A DNA stretch of 38,341 bases, from contig JAABPW010000339.1 in assembly GCA_011391785.1 (NCBI GenBank), positions 1-38,341 on the forward strand, read 5' to 3'. Each line of letters begins with the position of its first letter. Position 1 is the first letter of the stretch. The position numbers and the translations under genes were made by a program. This DNA comes from Verrucomicrobiota bacterium. Lineage in GTDB: Bacteria > Verrucomicrobiota > Kiritimatiellia > CAIKKV01 > CAITUY01. The notes under the pieces were generated by a model. The model was not told the DNA's origin and made no database searches. It saw nothing but the letters and a program-made list of their open reading frames with translations. Shown here one piece after another: positions 22,591 to 31,245 of the stretch.

Positions 22591-24027
22591 CTACCGTTTC
22601 CGCGGTTGTTTTTCCACAAACTCAGCGCGGACGCGAGCCTTGGGAATAAGTTTGACGGGGGCGCCTTCGAGGCCGAATGCCTTGCGCAGGTTTTTTATCA
22701 GGTATTGCCGGTAGGCATCGGGAAGCCGCTTGGGATCATTGACGAACAGGCCGATGCGAACGGGCTTGGTGCCCATTTGGGTGGCATAATAGATTTTGAA
22801 GCGCTTGTTTTTCATGACGGGCGGCTGCACCCGCTCGTAGGCTTTCATGATGGTGCGGTTGAGCAGGCCGGTTGGAAGATGCGTCTGGACCTGTTTGGCA
22901 ACCTCGTCAATGGCGGCAAGGCATTGGCGCATATTGAACCCGTCCTTGGCCGAGACGAAGACGACGGGAACCCAATCCATGAAGGGCAGTTCCCGGCTGA
23001 GGGCATCGAGGTACTCCCGCTGGGTGGCATGGCCCATCAGGTCCCACTTGTTGATGATCAGCACGCAGCCCTTTTCCGCCTCCTCGATGAGGTTTGCGAT
23101 GGCCTTGTCCTGCAATGACGGGCCCTGTGAGGCGTCAATCATCAGCACCACGACGTCCGCGCGCTCGATACTGGCCTCGGCACGGAATATACTATAGCGC
23201 TCAACGGCACCATCGACCTTTCCGAGTTTGCGCATGCCGGCGGTATCAGTGAGAAGATAGTGTCGTGCGGTGGGGCCCGATCCGACGGTGAAGGGGATGT
23301 CGATGCTGTCGCGCGTGGTGCCGGGGACTTCCGAGACGATGACGCGTTCACGGCGGATGATGCGGTTGATGAAGGAGGACTTGCCGGCGTTGGGGCGGCC
23401 CACCACCGTGATTTTGAGCTGCTCTGCGGCGGCGGGGGTGGTCACGGGCACGGTCACGGCTGGCAGGGTATCGGCCACATGGTCGAGCAGTTCCTGAAGA
23501 CCGCGGTTATGCAGGGCCGAGACGGGAAAAATAGGGAAGCCGAGCCGCTCAAACGGGTCGGTGAGTTCCTCGCGCTCCGCGTTGTCGCATTTGTTGATGG
23601 CAATGATGGCGGGAATCCCCTTGCGGCGGATCAGGCGCGCCACCTCCTCATCGAGAGAGGTCAGCCCGGCCTCGACGTCCACCACGAGGATGACCAGGGT
23701 TGCATCCTGGATCGCCGTTTCGGACTGCTGCCGGGTTTCGGTGGCGATGAAATCCGGGTTGGAGGCGCGGTTGAATTCCGTCAATCCGCCGGTATCCACG
23801 AGATCGAAGGCCTTGCCGCCCCATTCCGTGTGGGTGATGAGGCGATCCCGCGTGACCCCGCATTCCTCGTGGACGATGGCGAGGCGCCGGTTCAGGATAC
23901 GGTTGAACAATGCGGATTTGCCGACGTTGGGACGTCCCACGATGGCAACAACCGGATGCGTGGCGGAGAGTTCAGGAGCGGGGGTGTTTGTCGTGGGCAT
24001 GGGCTTTCTCGAGTTGTCGGATTCCAT
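22591..24027 (-). CDS. der: Ribosome-assembly GTPase Der (EngA)
   Basis: Up to 478 residues; ATG 24000 is an alternative start, and neither has a strong Shine-Dalgarno site. It has two tandem GTPase domains, the Der hallmark. The first has 'GRPNVGKSALFNRI', 'VDTGG' and 'NKCD'. The second has 'GRPNAGKSSFINRI', 'DTAGM' and 'NKWD'. A KH-like C-terminal domain ('FKIYYATQMGTKPVRIGLFVNDP') follows, and the protein ends in a basic tail (EKQPRKR). Der is required for 50S subunit maturation. It overlaps the 3' end of the pgsA-like gene by 56 bases (29 with the later start), so the two are co-transcribed. Confidence 0.95.
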   Translation of the reverse strand: MESDNSRKPMPTTNTPAPELSATHPVVAIVGRPNVGKSALFNRILNRRLAIVHEECGVTRDRLITHTEWGGKAFDLVDTGGLTEFNRASNPDFIATETRQQSETAIQDATLVILVVDVEAGLTSLDEEVARLIRRKGIPAIIAINKCDNAEREELTDPFERLGFPIFPVSALHNRGLQELLDHVADTLPAVTVPVTTPAAAEQLKITVVGRPNAGKSSFINRIIRRERVIVSEVPGTTRDSIDIPFTVGSGPTARHYLLTDTAGMRKLGKVDGAVERYSIFRAEASIERADVVVLMIDASQGPSLQDKAIANLIEEAEKGCVLIINKWDLMGHATQREYLDALSRELPFMDWVPVVFVSAKDGFNMRQCLAAIDEVAKQVQTHLPTGLLNRTIMKAYERVQPPVMKNKRFKIYYATQMGTKPVRIGLFVNDPKRLPDAYRQYLIKNLRKAFGLEGAPVKLIPKARVRAEFVEKQPRKR

Positions 24028-24598
24028 CCGAAATATACTGTAACGCGGAGATCATGGTGAAGCCGGCGGCGGCCCACAACATCCAGGGAAACCCGGCGGC
24101 GGGAGCCTGGCCGAGCACCCACAGGATCAGGCCCATCTGGAAGAAGGTGGCGATTTTTCCGGAGATGCGTGGCTGGACAGTGGTGTGCCCAACGGTCATG
24201 TGGATGAGGATGGAGCCCATGATCAGGAAGACGTCACGGCTGATGACCAGGCCCACATACCAGAGCGGCAGGTGGGGGTTGAAGCAGGATTTCGCCCAGG
24301 GGCCCGAGAGCAGGATCAGGGAGGAAATCAACAGGGCCTTGTCGGCAAGGGGATCGAGGATGGTGCCCAGCCGGGTGATTTCATTGCGGGACCGGGCGAA
24401 ATAGCCGTCCAGGGCATCCGTCAGGCAGGTGGCGACATAAACCATCAGGGCGGCCCAGCGCAGCCACTCATTGGGCCGGTTTTCGGAGACGCTATTGATG
24501 TAATAGAGGGTGAGTATCACGAAAACAGGGATAAACAGGAGCCGCCCGATGGTGATCCGGTTGGCAAGCGTCAGGTTTGCTGTCCAGAGGCTTCTCAC
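23972..24598 (-). CDS. pgsA: CDP-alcohol phosphatidyltransferase (PgsA-like)
   Basis: A 208-residue inner-membrane protein starting at GTG 24598. It has several membrane helices and the full CDP-alcohol transferase signature D-x2-D-G-x2-A-R-x8-G-x3-D-x3-D in 'TDALDGYFARSRNEITRLGTILDPLADK'. The family makes phosphatidylglycerophosphate or related phospholipid head groups from CDP-diacylglycerol. The N-terminus ('ANRITIGRLLFIPVFVILTLYY') is the usual PgsA opening. Exact alcohol acceptor cannot be proved from sequence; PgsA is the commonest case. Upstream of der in one transcript. Confidence 0.88.
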   Translation of the reverse strand: MRSLWTANLTLANRITIGRLLFIPVFVILTLYYINSVSENRPNEWLRWAALMVYVATCLTDALDGYFARSRNEITRLGTILDPLADKALLISSLILLSGPWAKSCFNPHLPLWYVGLVISRDVFLIMGSILIHMTVGHTTVQPRISGKIATFFQMGLILWVLGQAPAAGFPWMLWAAAGFTMISALQYISDGIRQLEKAHAHDKHPRS

Positions 24599-24714
24599 AA
24601 TATGTAGGTCCCTTGCATTTAAGGGCGAGGATATCTGATGCGAGGGGGAAATGCAATGTTGCGGGCATTTATTATTCCTGAATTACGCGCTTCGACTTCC
24701 ATGGCATAAAAAAA

Positions 24715-24743
24715 TTGGCATTTACGGAAGGGGGAGGTATACT
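24715..24743 (+). promoter_or_regulatory. Promoter for the hybrid histidine kinase gene
   Basis: TTGGCA, 17-base spacer, TATACT. The -10 box ends 5 bases before ATG 24749, so transcription from it would start at that ATG (leaderless) or require a later start such as ATG 24785 or 24818. A purine-rich 'ggaagggggagg' lies in the spacer and could instead be a ribosome-binding site for a transcript begun farther up. Confidence 0.4.
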
Positions 24744-24748
24744 GAACC

Positions 24749-26578
24749 ATGATTTTCCACGATTTGTGGAACGGTCATTCCATAATGATTCGACAAACAA
24801 ACAGGGATCCGGTTCGCATGGTAACTTGGTCGACCCGAGAGTGGCGCGCCCTGTCGGTTTCCCTGATGATTGCCTTTGTCGTGTCCCTGATGGGGGCCGC
24901 CATCAATTTCAACGATAGATTGATCGGCTTTTTCCGGCCCCATGCGAGCCAGCCGTTGGTTCTGTTCCTTATCAATTTTCTGGTGATATGGCTGATCGGG
25001 TTGCTGGTGGCCTCCTACTTGCGGTGGCGTCAGGCGGCCATGAAAAGCGCGGAGCTCGAGGATATCGTGGATAGCATCAGTCCGGATGTGCTCATGGTGG
25101 TCGATCCCGACCGGAATATCATCATGACGAGCGTTTCGGTGCTTCGAATGTTCGGGTTTGAACCCCTTGACGTGGTCGGCCGGAAGACGGATCTGCTGTA
25201 TGGTGACCGCCGTTGCCTCTCGGGCACGAAGCATGAGATCTATGATGCTTTGGAAGAGGAGGGGTTCCATATCGGGGTTGCCACCGGGATACGCCGTGAC
25301 GGCTCGAATTTCCCCTTGGAAATCATTACCGGCCTCCTCAAGAATCACGGGGGAAGTGTCCTGTTGTTGCGCGACATCACCGAGCGGAAGAATACCGAGG
25401 CGCAGATGATCCAGCAGGAGATCCAGCTGCGCCAGTCGCAGAAGATGGAGGCCCTGGGATTGCTGGCCGGCGGGGTGGCTCACGATTTCAACAACCTGTT
25501 GACCGCCATCCTCGGGTTCAGCCATCTGGCCATGACATCCCTTGAGGAGGATCATCCGGCGCGGGCGGATGTCAAGGAAGTGATCAACAGCGCCGAGCGG
25601 GCGGCCAAGTTGACGGCCCAGCTGCTGGCGGTGGGCCGGAAACAGGATATGGAAATCCGCCGGATGGATCTTAACGAGACGGTGGATGGGATGGCGCTTC
25701 TGCTCAAGCGCACGCTGGGCGAGGACGTGGTGCTCGACATCAGGCTGGGGGAGGATGCGGGACTGGTGGAAGCCAATCCGGGAGGTATCGAGCAGGTGAT
25801 CCTGAACCTGGCCGTCAATGCGCGCGACGCCATGCCTTCGGGCGGCAATCTCCTGATCCAGACGCAGCGGGTCAATCTGGACGAGGAGTACTGCAGGGTC
25901 CATGTGTCCGTGGATCCCGGCGAATACGGGCTTCTGACCGTGTGCGATTCCGGATGCGGCATGAAGCAGGAGGTCAAGGACCATGTCTTCGAGCCTTTTT
26001 TCACGACCAAGGAACGCGGGAAGGGGACCGGACTTGGCCTGTCCATGGTCTATGGGATTGTCCGGCAGTGTGGCGGTTATATCGACATGGAAAGCGAGCC
26101 GGGCGTCGGGACGAAATTCAGGATTTATTTCCGGGCTTTGAAGGAGGATACCCCGAGTGTCGGCAACGTGTCCATGGCGACGGCACGGAAATGCCGCGAG
26201 ACGATTTTGGTTGTGGAGGATGATGCCAGTGTCCGAGGGTTTGACGTCCGCATACTGGCCGGGCAGGGGTACCGTGTCCTGGAGGCGGCTTCGCCTGATG
26301 AGGCCTTGACACTGTGCCGCGCACACCAGTCAACCCTCGACCTGATTCTTTCCGATGTGATTCTTCCGGGCATGAGCGGCGTGACGCTGCTGGCCAAAAT
26401 CAAGGAGTTGTGTCCGGCCGTCAGCTCCCTTTATGTGACGGGATTCGATCAGCGGGCCGTCCTCGAGCATGGGGTGAATCCCAAGATTGACCCGTTGCTC
26501 ATCAAGCCCTACCGGCCGGATGAGCTGACCGACAGGGTGCGACAGGTTTTGGACGCCAAGCCGGATGCGGTGGTATGA
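24749..26578 (+). CDS. Membrane-bound hybrid sensor histidine kinase (PAS-HisKA-HATPase-REC)
   Basis: Up to 609 residues; later starts at 24785 or 24818 are possible (see promoter). Two N-terminal membrane helices ('VSLMIAFVVSLMGAAI', 'LVLFLINFLVIWLIGLLVAS') are followed by a PAS domain (about 100-215) ending 'LLLRDITERK'. The kinase core has His245 in 'GGVAHDFNNLLTAILGF' and the ATP-binding 'GSGCGM'-type N, G boxes ('VFEPFFTTKERGKGTGLGLSMVYGIV'). A C-terminal receiver follows ('ILVVEDDASVRG', phospho-acceptor Asp about 536 in 'LILSDVILPG', 'YVTGF', 'LIKPY'). It senses an unknown signal. The stop overlaps the HPr-like gene start, so HPr is coupled to it. Confidence 0.93.
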   Translation: MIFHDLWNGHSIMIRQTNRDPVRMVTWSTREWRALSVSLMIAFVVSLMGAAINFNDRLIGFFRPHASQPLVLFLINFLVIWLIGLLVASYLRWRQAAMKSAELEDIVDSISPDVLMVVDPDRNIIMTSVSVLRMFGFEPLDVVGRKTDLLYGDRRCLSGTKHEIYDALEEEGFHIGVATGIRRDGSNFPLEIITGLLKNHGGSVLLLRDITERKNTEAQMIQQEIQLRQSQKMEALGLLAGGVAHDFNNLLTAILGFSHLAMTSLEEDHPARADVKEVINSAERAAKLTAQLLAVGRKQDMEIRRMDLNETVDGMALLLKRTLGEDVVLDIRLGEDAGLVEANPGGIEQVILNLAVNARDAMPSGGNLLIQTQRVNLDEEYCRVHVSVDPGEYGLLTVCDSGCGMKQEVKDHVFEPFFTTKERGKGTGLGLSMVYGIVRQCGGYIDMESEPGVGTKFRIYFRALKEDTPSVGNVSMATARKCRETILVVEDDASVRGFDVRILAGQGYRVLEAASPDEALTLCRAHQSTLDLILSDVILPGMSGVTLLAKIKELCPAVSSLYVTGFDQRAVLEHGVNPKIDPLLIKPYRPDELTDRVRQVLDAKPDAVV

Positions 26579-26892
26579 TCGAGAGAATTGCCATTATCCG
26601 CAACAATCAGGGGATTCATTGTCGCCCTTCCGCCAAGATTGTCACCGAGGCCAGCCGGTTTCCCTGTGTCGTCCGGGTGATTGCCGAATCAGGCGATGCG
26701 GACCTGAAGTCGTTGCTCTCGCTTGTTTCGCTGGGATTGCAGGAGGGGTCGCGCATCAGGATCCAGGTTTCCGGACCCGATGAAGAGGCCGTCTGTGACC
26801 GTTTCGTCCAGCTTTTTGAGACTCATTTTGATTTCCCTCCGCTGTCGCTGGATGGCCGGAGCGGCATGGTAGATTCCCTGATTCCGGACTGA
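26575..26892 (+). CDS. HPr-family phosphocarrier protein
   Basis: A 105-residue protein. 'NNQGIHCRPSAKIV' places His15 at the exact phosphorylation position of HPr. 'LKSLLSLVSLGLQEG' puts Ser46 where HPr kinase phosphorylates HPr. Both regulatory and phosphotransfer residues are therefore kept. It has a C-terminal extension of about 15 residues beyond normal HPr ('PPLSLDGRSGMVDSLIPD'). The ATG overlaps the stop of the hybrid histidine kinase (ATGA). No PTS enzyme I or EII gene is in the window, so a regulatory role coupled to the sensor kinase is possible; a normal sugar PTS role cannot be excluded. Confidence 0.88.
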   Translation: MIERIAIIRNNQGIHCRPSAKIVTEASRFPCVVRVIAESGDADLKSLLSLVSLGLQEGSRIRIQVSGPDEEAVCDRFVQLFETHFDFPPLSLDGRSGMVDSLIPD

Positions 26893-27099
26893 TCAATAGT
26901 AGGGGGCTCTGGCGGTGAGGAACAAGCCCGCGATCCCAATGGCCGCCAGCGTCATTCCTGCCCGGAATCCCACTTTGGCAAGGCTTGGGCTCGTCAGCAA
27001 GGCAAGAACCAGAATGATGAGTCCCAGCCCGAGAACCAGGCCGCATAGGATCTGAGGTCCCGATGTTCTCATCCAATGCCTGAAGCGAGGTGTTGTCAC
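26893..27099 (-). CDS. Small two-helix membrane protein
   Basis: A 68-residue ORF starting at GTG 27099 and ending back-to-back with the HPr stop. It has two hydrophobic segments ('ILCGLVLGLGLIILVLALL' and 'AGMTLAAIGIAGLFLTA') and a basic N-terminus (TTPRFRHWMR), a positive-inside pattern typical of real small membrane proteins. A 'caggagaatt' lies about 12 bases from the start codon, a little far. No family is recognised; it could be a chance ORF but the two clean helices argue for it. Confidence 0.5.
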   Translation of the reverse strand: MTTPRFRHWMRTSGPQILCGLVLGLGLIILVLALLTSPSLAKVGFRAGMTLAAIGIAGLFLTARAPYY

Positions 27100-27250
27100 G
27101 GCCTGTTAATTCTCCTGATACCGGATGAATATAGCTCATTCCATGGTTCCGGCAACCCGAATCGCGACATTCAGCGGGCGCTGGCCGCTCTGACGTGGCG
27201 TGCCCCTGCAGGATAGGCTCCGCAATATGCCAAAACCTTTGTTTTAAGGC

Positions 27251-27279
27251 TTGACTTCAGCGCGACTCGGAAATATTTT
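27251..27279 (+). promoter_or_regulatory. Promoter of the outer-membrane-barrel-like gene
   Basis: TTGACT, 17-base spacer, TATTTT, ending 27 bases before the ATG, with a perfect AGGAGG Shine-Dalgarno site (27295-27300) between. Confidence 0.55.
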
Positions 27280-27306
27280 TTGAAACATCTAAACAGGAGG
27301 TATGCC

Positions 27307-28512
27307 ATGAATAAGAAGGTTTTTTGCGTGTATGTGGCGGGGTTCAGTATTCTTTCAACGACAGCCTTGTGGGGTCAGGAATCGGCCTCCGGCGGCAAGT
27401 GGAGGATCAGTGGTGGCGTGTCTGTCCGTTCCGTCGGAACTGATCTGAATATCAGCGCGCCTGCGGCCTTGAGCGTTCACCGCGATCCGACCGGCCGGGG
27501 CGATGTCGGCTTCTATTCCGGTACCTCCGGCACCCTTGATTACGATGATGGCAGCATCGGTCCGGCTTATGGCTACGGTGACGGGGATTCCGCCAGCTGG
27601 TATGACGGCACCTGTTACAGCGTGATCGGCGGCGCCTCGCAGCTGGCTCCCACGGCTCGCCCCTATGATGGCACTACGCTTTACGACGAGTTGACGTTCC
27701 ATTCGACGCTCAGCGTCAATGAGTCCCATTACTCGGCCACCCCCTATGAGGGAACCGATGACAAGGACGTGGTGGCTCCCTACCTGCAATTGCGGCGTGA
27801 GATGGCGAGCCTTGGCGGGGTTTCCATCGGGGTCCTGGCGGGCTATTCGTTCGTCCAGTCGGATGCGTCCTCCGGCCAGCGCGCGCTGGCGCAGCAGAAT
27901 GTGAACCGCCGGACGACAACCTACGCCTATACCTACGACCACATCGGCGAATACTCCGGGGCCACTGCGCCCGGTGCCGAGTTCCCGTTTGTCGATGACG
28001 GCGCCTACACCTTCTTCGATACGGATTACGCCAACAGCAGCGGGTATAGCTCCACTGCGGATACCCCCGCCCTTGCGCCGCGCAAGGCGACCAGCTCCAC
28101 GTTGCAGGACCGCGCGCTCTACACGGCTACAGGTTCCGTGAACACGAAGCTGGATCTCCATGAAATCACGCTGGCGCCGGAGTTCACCGTGCCGCTCGGG
28201 AAGGCCGTCGTGGTCGGGATTTCCGTCGGCCCGACGATCAACATCATCAATGCCGAGATGGAGGCAAACCGCCGCTGGGTCCGCAACGGGGTCACCGAGC
28301 AGTCGGAAAATGCCAAGGACGACAACTCGGATGTGAAAATCGGCGTTGCCGCCGACCTGTCGGTGTTTGTCGACTTTACCGACCGGTTCTTCGGGCAGGT
28401 GGGCGCAGGCTACCGCTATGTGCCCTCCATCACGCTTGATGCTGGTTTCGCCTCCGGCGAAATCGACGCCTCGTCGTTCCAGGGGTCGGTTGGAGTTGGC
28501 GTCCGGCTGTAA
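27307..28512 (+). CDS. Exported outer-membrane beta-barrel-like protein
   Basis: Start at ATG 27307, six bases after AGGAGG; the track's 27280 is upstream of it. The 401-residue product has a signal peptide (MNKKVFCVYVAGFSILSTTALWGQ). The body is rich in Gly, Tyr, Ser and Asp with alternating hydrophobic residues ('GGVSIGVLAGYSFVQSDAS', 'LDLHEITLAPEFTVPLGKAVVVGISVGPTINI'). It ends in 'SFQGSVGVGVRL', where the last aromatic/hydrophobic residues suit a terminal beta strand recognised by the BAM machinery. Probably an outer-membrane barrel of unknown function. It has its own promoter and terminator, so it is a single-gene unit. Confidence 0.75.
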   Translation: MNKKVFCVYVAGFSILSTTALWGQESASGGKWRISGGVSVRSVGTDLNISAPAALSVHRDPTGRGDVGFYSGTSGTLDYDDGSIGPAYGYGDGDSASWYDGTCYSVIGGASQLAPTARPYDGTTLYDELTFHSTLSVNESHYSATPYEGTDDKDVVAPYLQLRREMASLGGVSIGVLAGYSFVQSDASSGQRALAQQNVNRRTTTYAYTYDHIGEYSGATAPGAEFPFVDDGAYTFFDTDYANSSGYSSTADTPALAPRKATSSTLQDRALYTATGSVNTKLDLHEITLAPEFTVPLGKAVVVGISVGPTINIINAEMEANRRWVRNGVTEQSENAKDDNSDVKIGVAADLSVFVDFTDRFFGQVGAGYRYVPSITLDAGFASGEIDASSFQGSVGVGVRL

Positions 28513-28530
28513 CGGTCAGCTTAAATCCTC

Positions 28531-28579
28531 AAAAAACCCACCCTGCGCGGCTTTCAGCTCTCGCATGGGTGGGTTTTTT
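28531..28579. terminator. Bidirectional intrinsic terminator
   Basis: aaaaaaccc-accc at 28531-28543 pairs perfectly with gggtgggtttttt at 28567-28579 (13 base pairs) around a GC-rich loop region that can extend the stem. Both strands show a T-run, so it can end the barrel gene (+) and the DUF2809-like gene (-), whose stop overlaps it. Confidence 0.9.
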
Positions 28580-28982
28580 TATGTTTCCTTTTCTCGAGGA
28601 AGCTTCCTGTGATTTCGGCAACAACTCCGATCCCGCATCCGGCGGTGTAGCTGGCTAAATCAGACCAAAGGAATCCCGATCCGATGGTCACGGCGCCCAG
28701 GAAGGTTTTGCGGAATGCATTGATCCATTCCGCCTGATAAAGTTGACTGAATTCGACTCCGTAGGCAAAGGCTAGGGTTGCGGTGGCCAGGGTGGCGGTT
28801 CTGAGGCGCGGGAACAGGAACCCCAGGCCCAGAAACACCATAAGTGCCCACAGGGCGTCACCCCCGCATTTCACCACAAGCGGGGGCCACGTTTCCGAAA
28901 ACTCCGACCGGATCATGCAGCCTGCCACAATAACAATGGCGGTCAGCATCGCGTAATGCAGTCTGTTTCGCTTCGGGTTCAT
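28554..28982 (-). CDS. DUF2809-like membrane protein
   Basis: A 142-residue integral membrane protein with about four helices. It starts with ATG (MNPKRNRLHYAML). The segment 'KCGGDALWALMVFLGLGFLF' and 'FAYGVEFSQLYQAEWINAFRKTFLGAVTIGSGFLWSDLASYTAGCGIG' match the pattern of DUF2809: a G-D-A-L-W motif, a V-E-x-S-Q-L motif and a final D-L-x-x-Y. The biochemical role of DUF2809 is unknown. The gene ends within the terminator shared with the barrel gene. Confidence 0.75.
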   Translation of the reverse strand: MNPKRNRLHYAMLTAIVIVAGCMIRSEFSETWPPLVVKCGGDALWALMVFLGLGFLFPRLRTATLATATLAFAYGVEFSQLYQAEWINAFRKTFLGAVTIGSGFLWSDLASYTAGCGIGVVAEITGSFLEKRKHKKTHPCES

Positions 28983-29133
28983 GTGTTTCGCGGACTTTAT
29001 CGCCGATCCGGGGTTCCTGTCATCCGGAATTACATGAATTCACTCCCGGTTGAAGGTGATTTGGGGCTTGTCGCATGGAAAAGAGGGATGGTATTGATAA
29101 GGGTTGTTTTATGTGGCCAAGGAGAACGACAAT

Positions 29134-31221
29134 ATGCGGTTAGCATGGATACCGACGGGATTGGTTTTGATTCTTGTTCTTGCCGGGTGTCGCACCCGGC
29201 AGCGGGTGCCTGATTACCTGCCCCGTGAAGTGGTGGCCAATCAGGTGGGTCATGCCGTGGTGTACGAGATGGGTGATCCCCGCCGGACCCCCGGTGCCAT
29301 CGTGCAACCTGTTCATCCAACGGCTGAGATCCGGACTAACCCTGTAACCCCTCCTCCAACCGCGCCGGTCACCGGAGAGGTGATGGCTCCCGTCGGGAAA
29401 GGTGGGCCTGTTACCCCTGCGAATCCCCTGCGCCGCACGCTTTACGGGCAACCGGACGGGGTGTTGGTCACGGATAAAGGACTGCGCGAGGCCACGGTTT
29501 CATGGAAGGAACCAGCGGATGAGGTATACCGCTACCGGATCGAAAGGTCCGAATCCCCGGATGGTCCGTTTGTGAAATTGGCGGAGGTGTCGCCCCGCAA
29601 AAAGCAATATCGCGACAGAGGGACCGATGAAGTTCCCTTGAAGGACAGCACCTCCTATTATTACCAGATTGTCGCGCTTCTGGATCGCGAGGGCCCTGAA
29701 AGCATCCCGTCGAAGGTGGTCAAGGCCGTTACGGCGCCGCCCCCTTCGATTCCCGCTGGAGTCAAGGCGACGGCCCCCTCGTCCCGTGCCGTGAAGGTCG
29801 TCTGGGCTCCCTCCCCGTCGGAAGGTGTCACCTTGTACCGTGTTGAGCGCGCCAGCGCGATGTCGGGGCCGTTTGAGAAGGTGGGGGTGACGCGATCCCC
29901 GACCCTGACGGATGGCGGTACGGCCGCGTCCACCTTGAAGGACAGTACCCGGTATTACTACCGGGTAATCACCCTTAATCGTGTCGATGCCGAGAGCCAG
30001 CCGTCCGATCCGGTCGAGGTGCTCACGCTGCCCCCGCCCGCGCCGGTCCAGAAGGTGATGGCGACCGGGGACGAAGTCCGGTGCGTGCCCCTGTCCTGGG
30101 TTCCGAGCCCTGAGCCTGATGTGGTGCGCTATGATGTGTACCGGGCACGGTCGGCCGCGGGGTCTTTCCAGAAAATCGGATCGGTGGCCGGCCGTATGGT
30201 GGTGACGTATCTCGATGGTGGCGCCAATCCCGGGGACTTGGAGGACGAGGCCAGCTATTTCTACCGGATCAGGGCTGTCAATGCGGTTACCGCGGAGGGC
30301 GGTGATTCAGTGACGGTTTCCGCCACGACCCGTGGCATTCCGGCCGAGGTCGGCAGCGTGACGGCGGCCGCCGGCCGTCCTCGCGAAGTGCCGGTCACCT
30401 GGGTGGCCAGTCCCGACAAGGCGGTGGTTGGCTACGAGGTCTGGCGTGCCGAGGAAGGTTCCGAAGAGTGGCTCCAGGTGGGGCGTGTTATCGGGCGTCA
30501 CGTTACGAGCTATCTGGACCGGGGCGAGATCAAGCCGAAGCCGGGCCTGGGCCTGCTCAAGGACGCAACAGTTTACCTTTACAAGGTGATTGCCTTCAAC
30601 CAGGGCAATGTGAGGTCGTCGGCCTCCAGCGCGGCCAGTGCCCGGACGAAATCCCGGCCTGCCACGCCGGCGGGACTTTTGGCCACCACCAACAGTCCGC
30701 TTGGCATCAAGCTGACCTGGAAGGCAAATCCTGAAAAGGATATCAGCGATTACGTTGTCGAGGCGGCTGATGAGGCGGATGGTTCCTTCCGGAAACTGGT
30801 GACCGTGGTGGCGTCGAAGGCGGACGGGTTGTCGGCCTTGGAGATGGCTCTGGAGTCCGGCGCGACACGGTTCTACCGGGTCAAGGCCCTGGACAAGGAG
30901 GGGCTGGAGAGCGATTGGTCCGCGCCCGTCCCGGGGCGCGCCAAGCCTGTCCCCGGAATGCCGGTTTCGGTTGTGGCGCAGCCGGTGGGGACGAATGTCC
31001 GCCTGGTCTGGCAGGCGCCCGCCCAGCCGGATATCCGCCGCTACAAGGTGTGGCGCAAGAAGTTCCTGGGTTGGGAGTTGATTTCCACCACCGAACAGAC
31101 GAATTATCTTTTTGAATTTACGGAATTGTCCAAGCCGATGACGGTGGCCGTCTCGGCGGTGGACCAGGATGAGCTGGAAAGCGAGAAGAGCGACTCGCTT
31201 GAAATTAAACCCGGAATGTAA
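29134..31221 (+). CDS. Lipoprotein with six fibronectin type III domains
   Basis: Start set at ATG 29134 behind 'aaggaga'; the track's 29104 is a TTG/GTG-type codon. The 695-residue product has a lipoprotein signal ('MRLAWIPTGLVLILVLAGC') and a Pro/Val-rich linker. Six tandem fibronectin III units follow, each with the 'VSWxxP...YRIERS...YYYQIVAL' pattern (for example 'TRYYYRVITLNRVDAESQPS', 'KLTWKANPEKDISDYVVEA', 'RFYRVKALDKEGLESDWS'). It is displayed on the cell surface or periplasmic face. The phosphatase gene follows after 24 bases, so it may be a sensor or ligand-binding partner of the kinase operon (inference). Confidence 0.9.
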   Translation: MRLAWIPTGLVLILVLAGCRTRQRVPDYLPREVVANQVGHAVVYEMGDPRRTPGAIVQPVHPTAEIRTNPVTPPPTAPVTGEVMAPVGKGGPVTPANPLRRTLYGQPDGVLVTDKGLREATVSWKEPADEVYRYRIERSESPDGPFVKLAEVSPRKKQYRDRGTDEVPLKDSTSYYYQIVALLDREGPESIPSKVVKAVTAPPPSIPAGVKATAPSSRAVKVVWAPSPSEGVTLYRVERASAMSGPFEKVGVTRSPTLTDGGTAASTLKDSTRYYYRVITLNRVDAESQPSDPVEVLTLPPPAPVQKVMATGDEVRCVPLSWVPSPEPDVVRYDVYRARSAAGSFQKIGSVAGRMVVTYLDGGANPGDLEDEASYFYRIRAVNAVTAEGGDSVTVSATTRGIPAEVGSVTAAAGRPREVPVTWVASPDKAVVGYEVWRAEEGSEEWLQVGRVIGRHVTSYLDRGEIKPKPGLGLLKDATVYLYKVIAFNQGNVRSSASSAASARTKSRPATPAGLLATTNSPLGIKLTWKANPEKDISDYVVEAADEADGSFRKLVTVVASKADGLSALEMALESGATRFYRVKALDKEGLESDWSAPVPGRAKPVPGMPVSVVAQPVGTNVRLVWQAPAQPDIRRYKVWRKKFLGWELISTTEQTNYLFEFTELSKPMTVAVSAVDQDELESEKSDSLEIKPGM

Positions 31222-31245
31222 TTTCAGAGACAAGGCAGGGCGACT

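Noticed and set aside
24722-26326. 534-codon minus-strand ORF
   Set aside because: It is the antisense shadow of the hybrid histidine kinase, with no family pattern; the long frame comes from GC-rich codon use.
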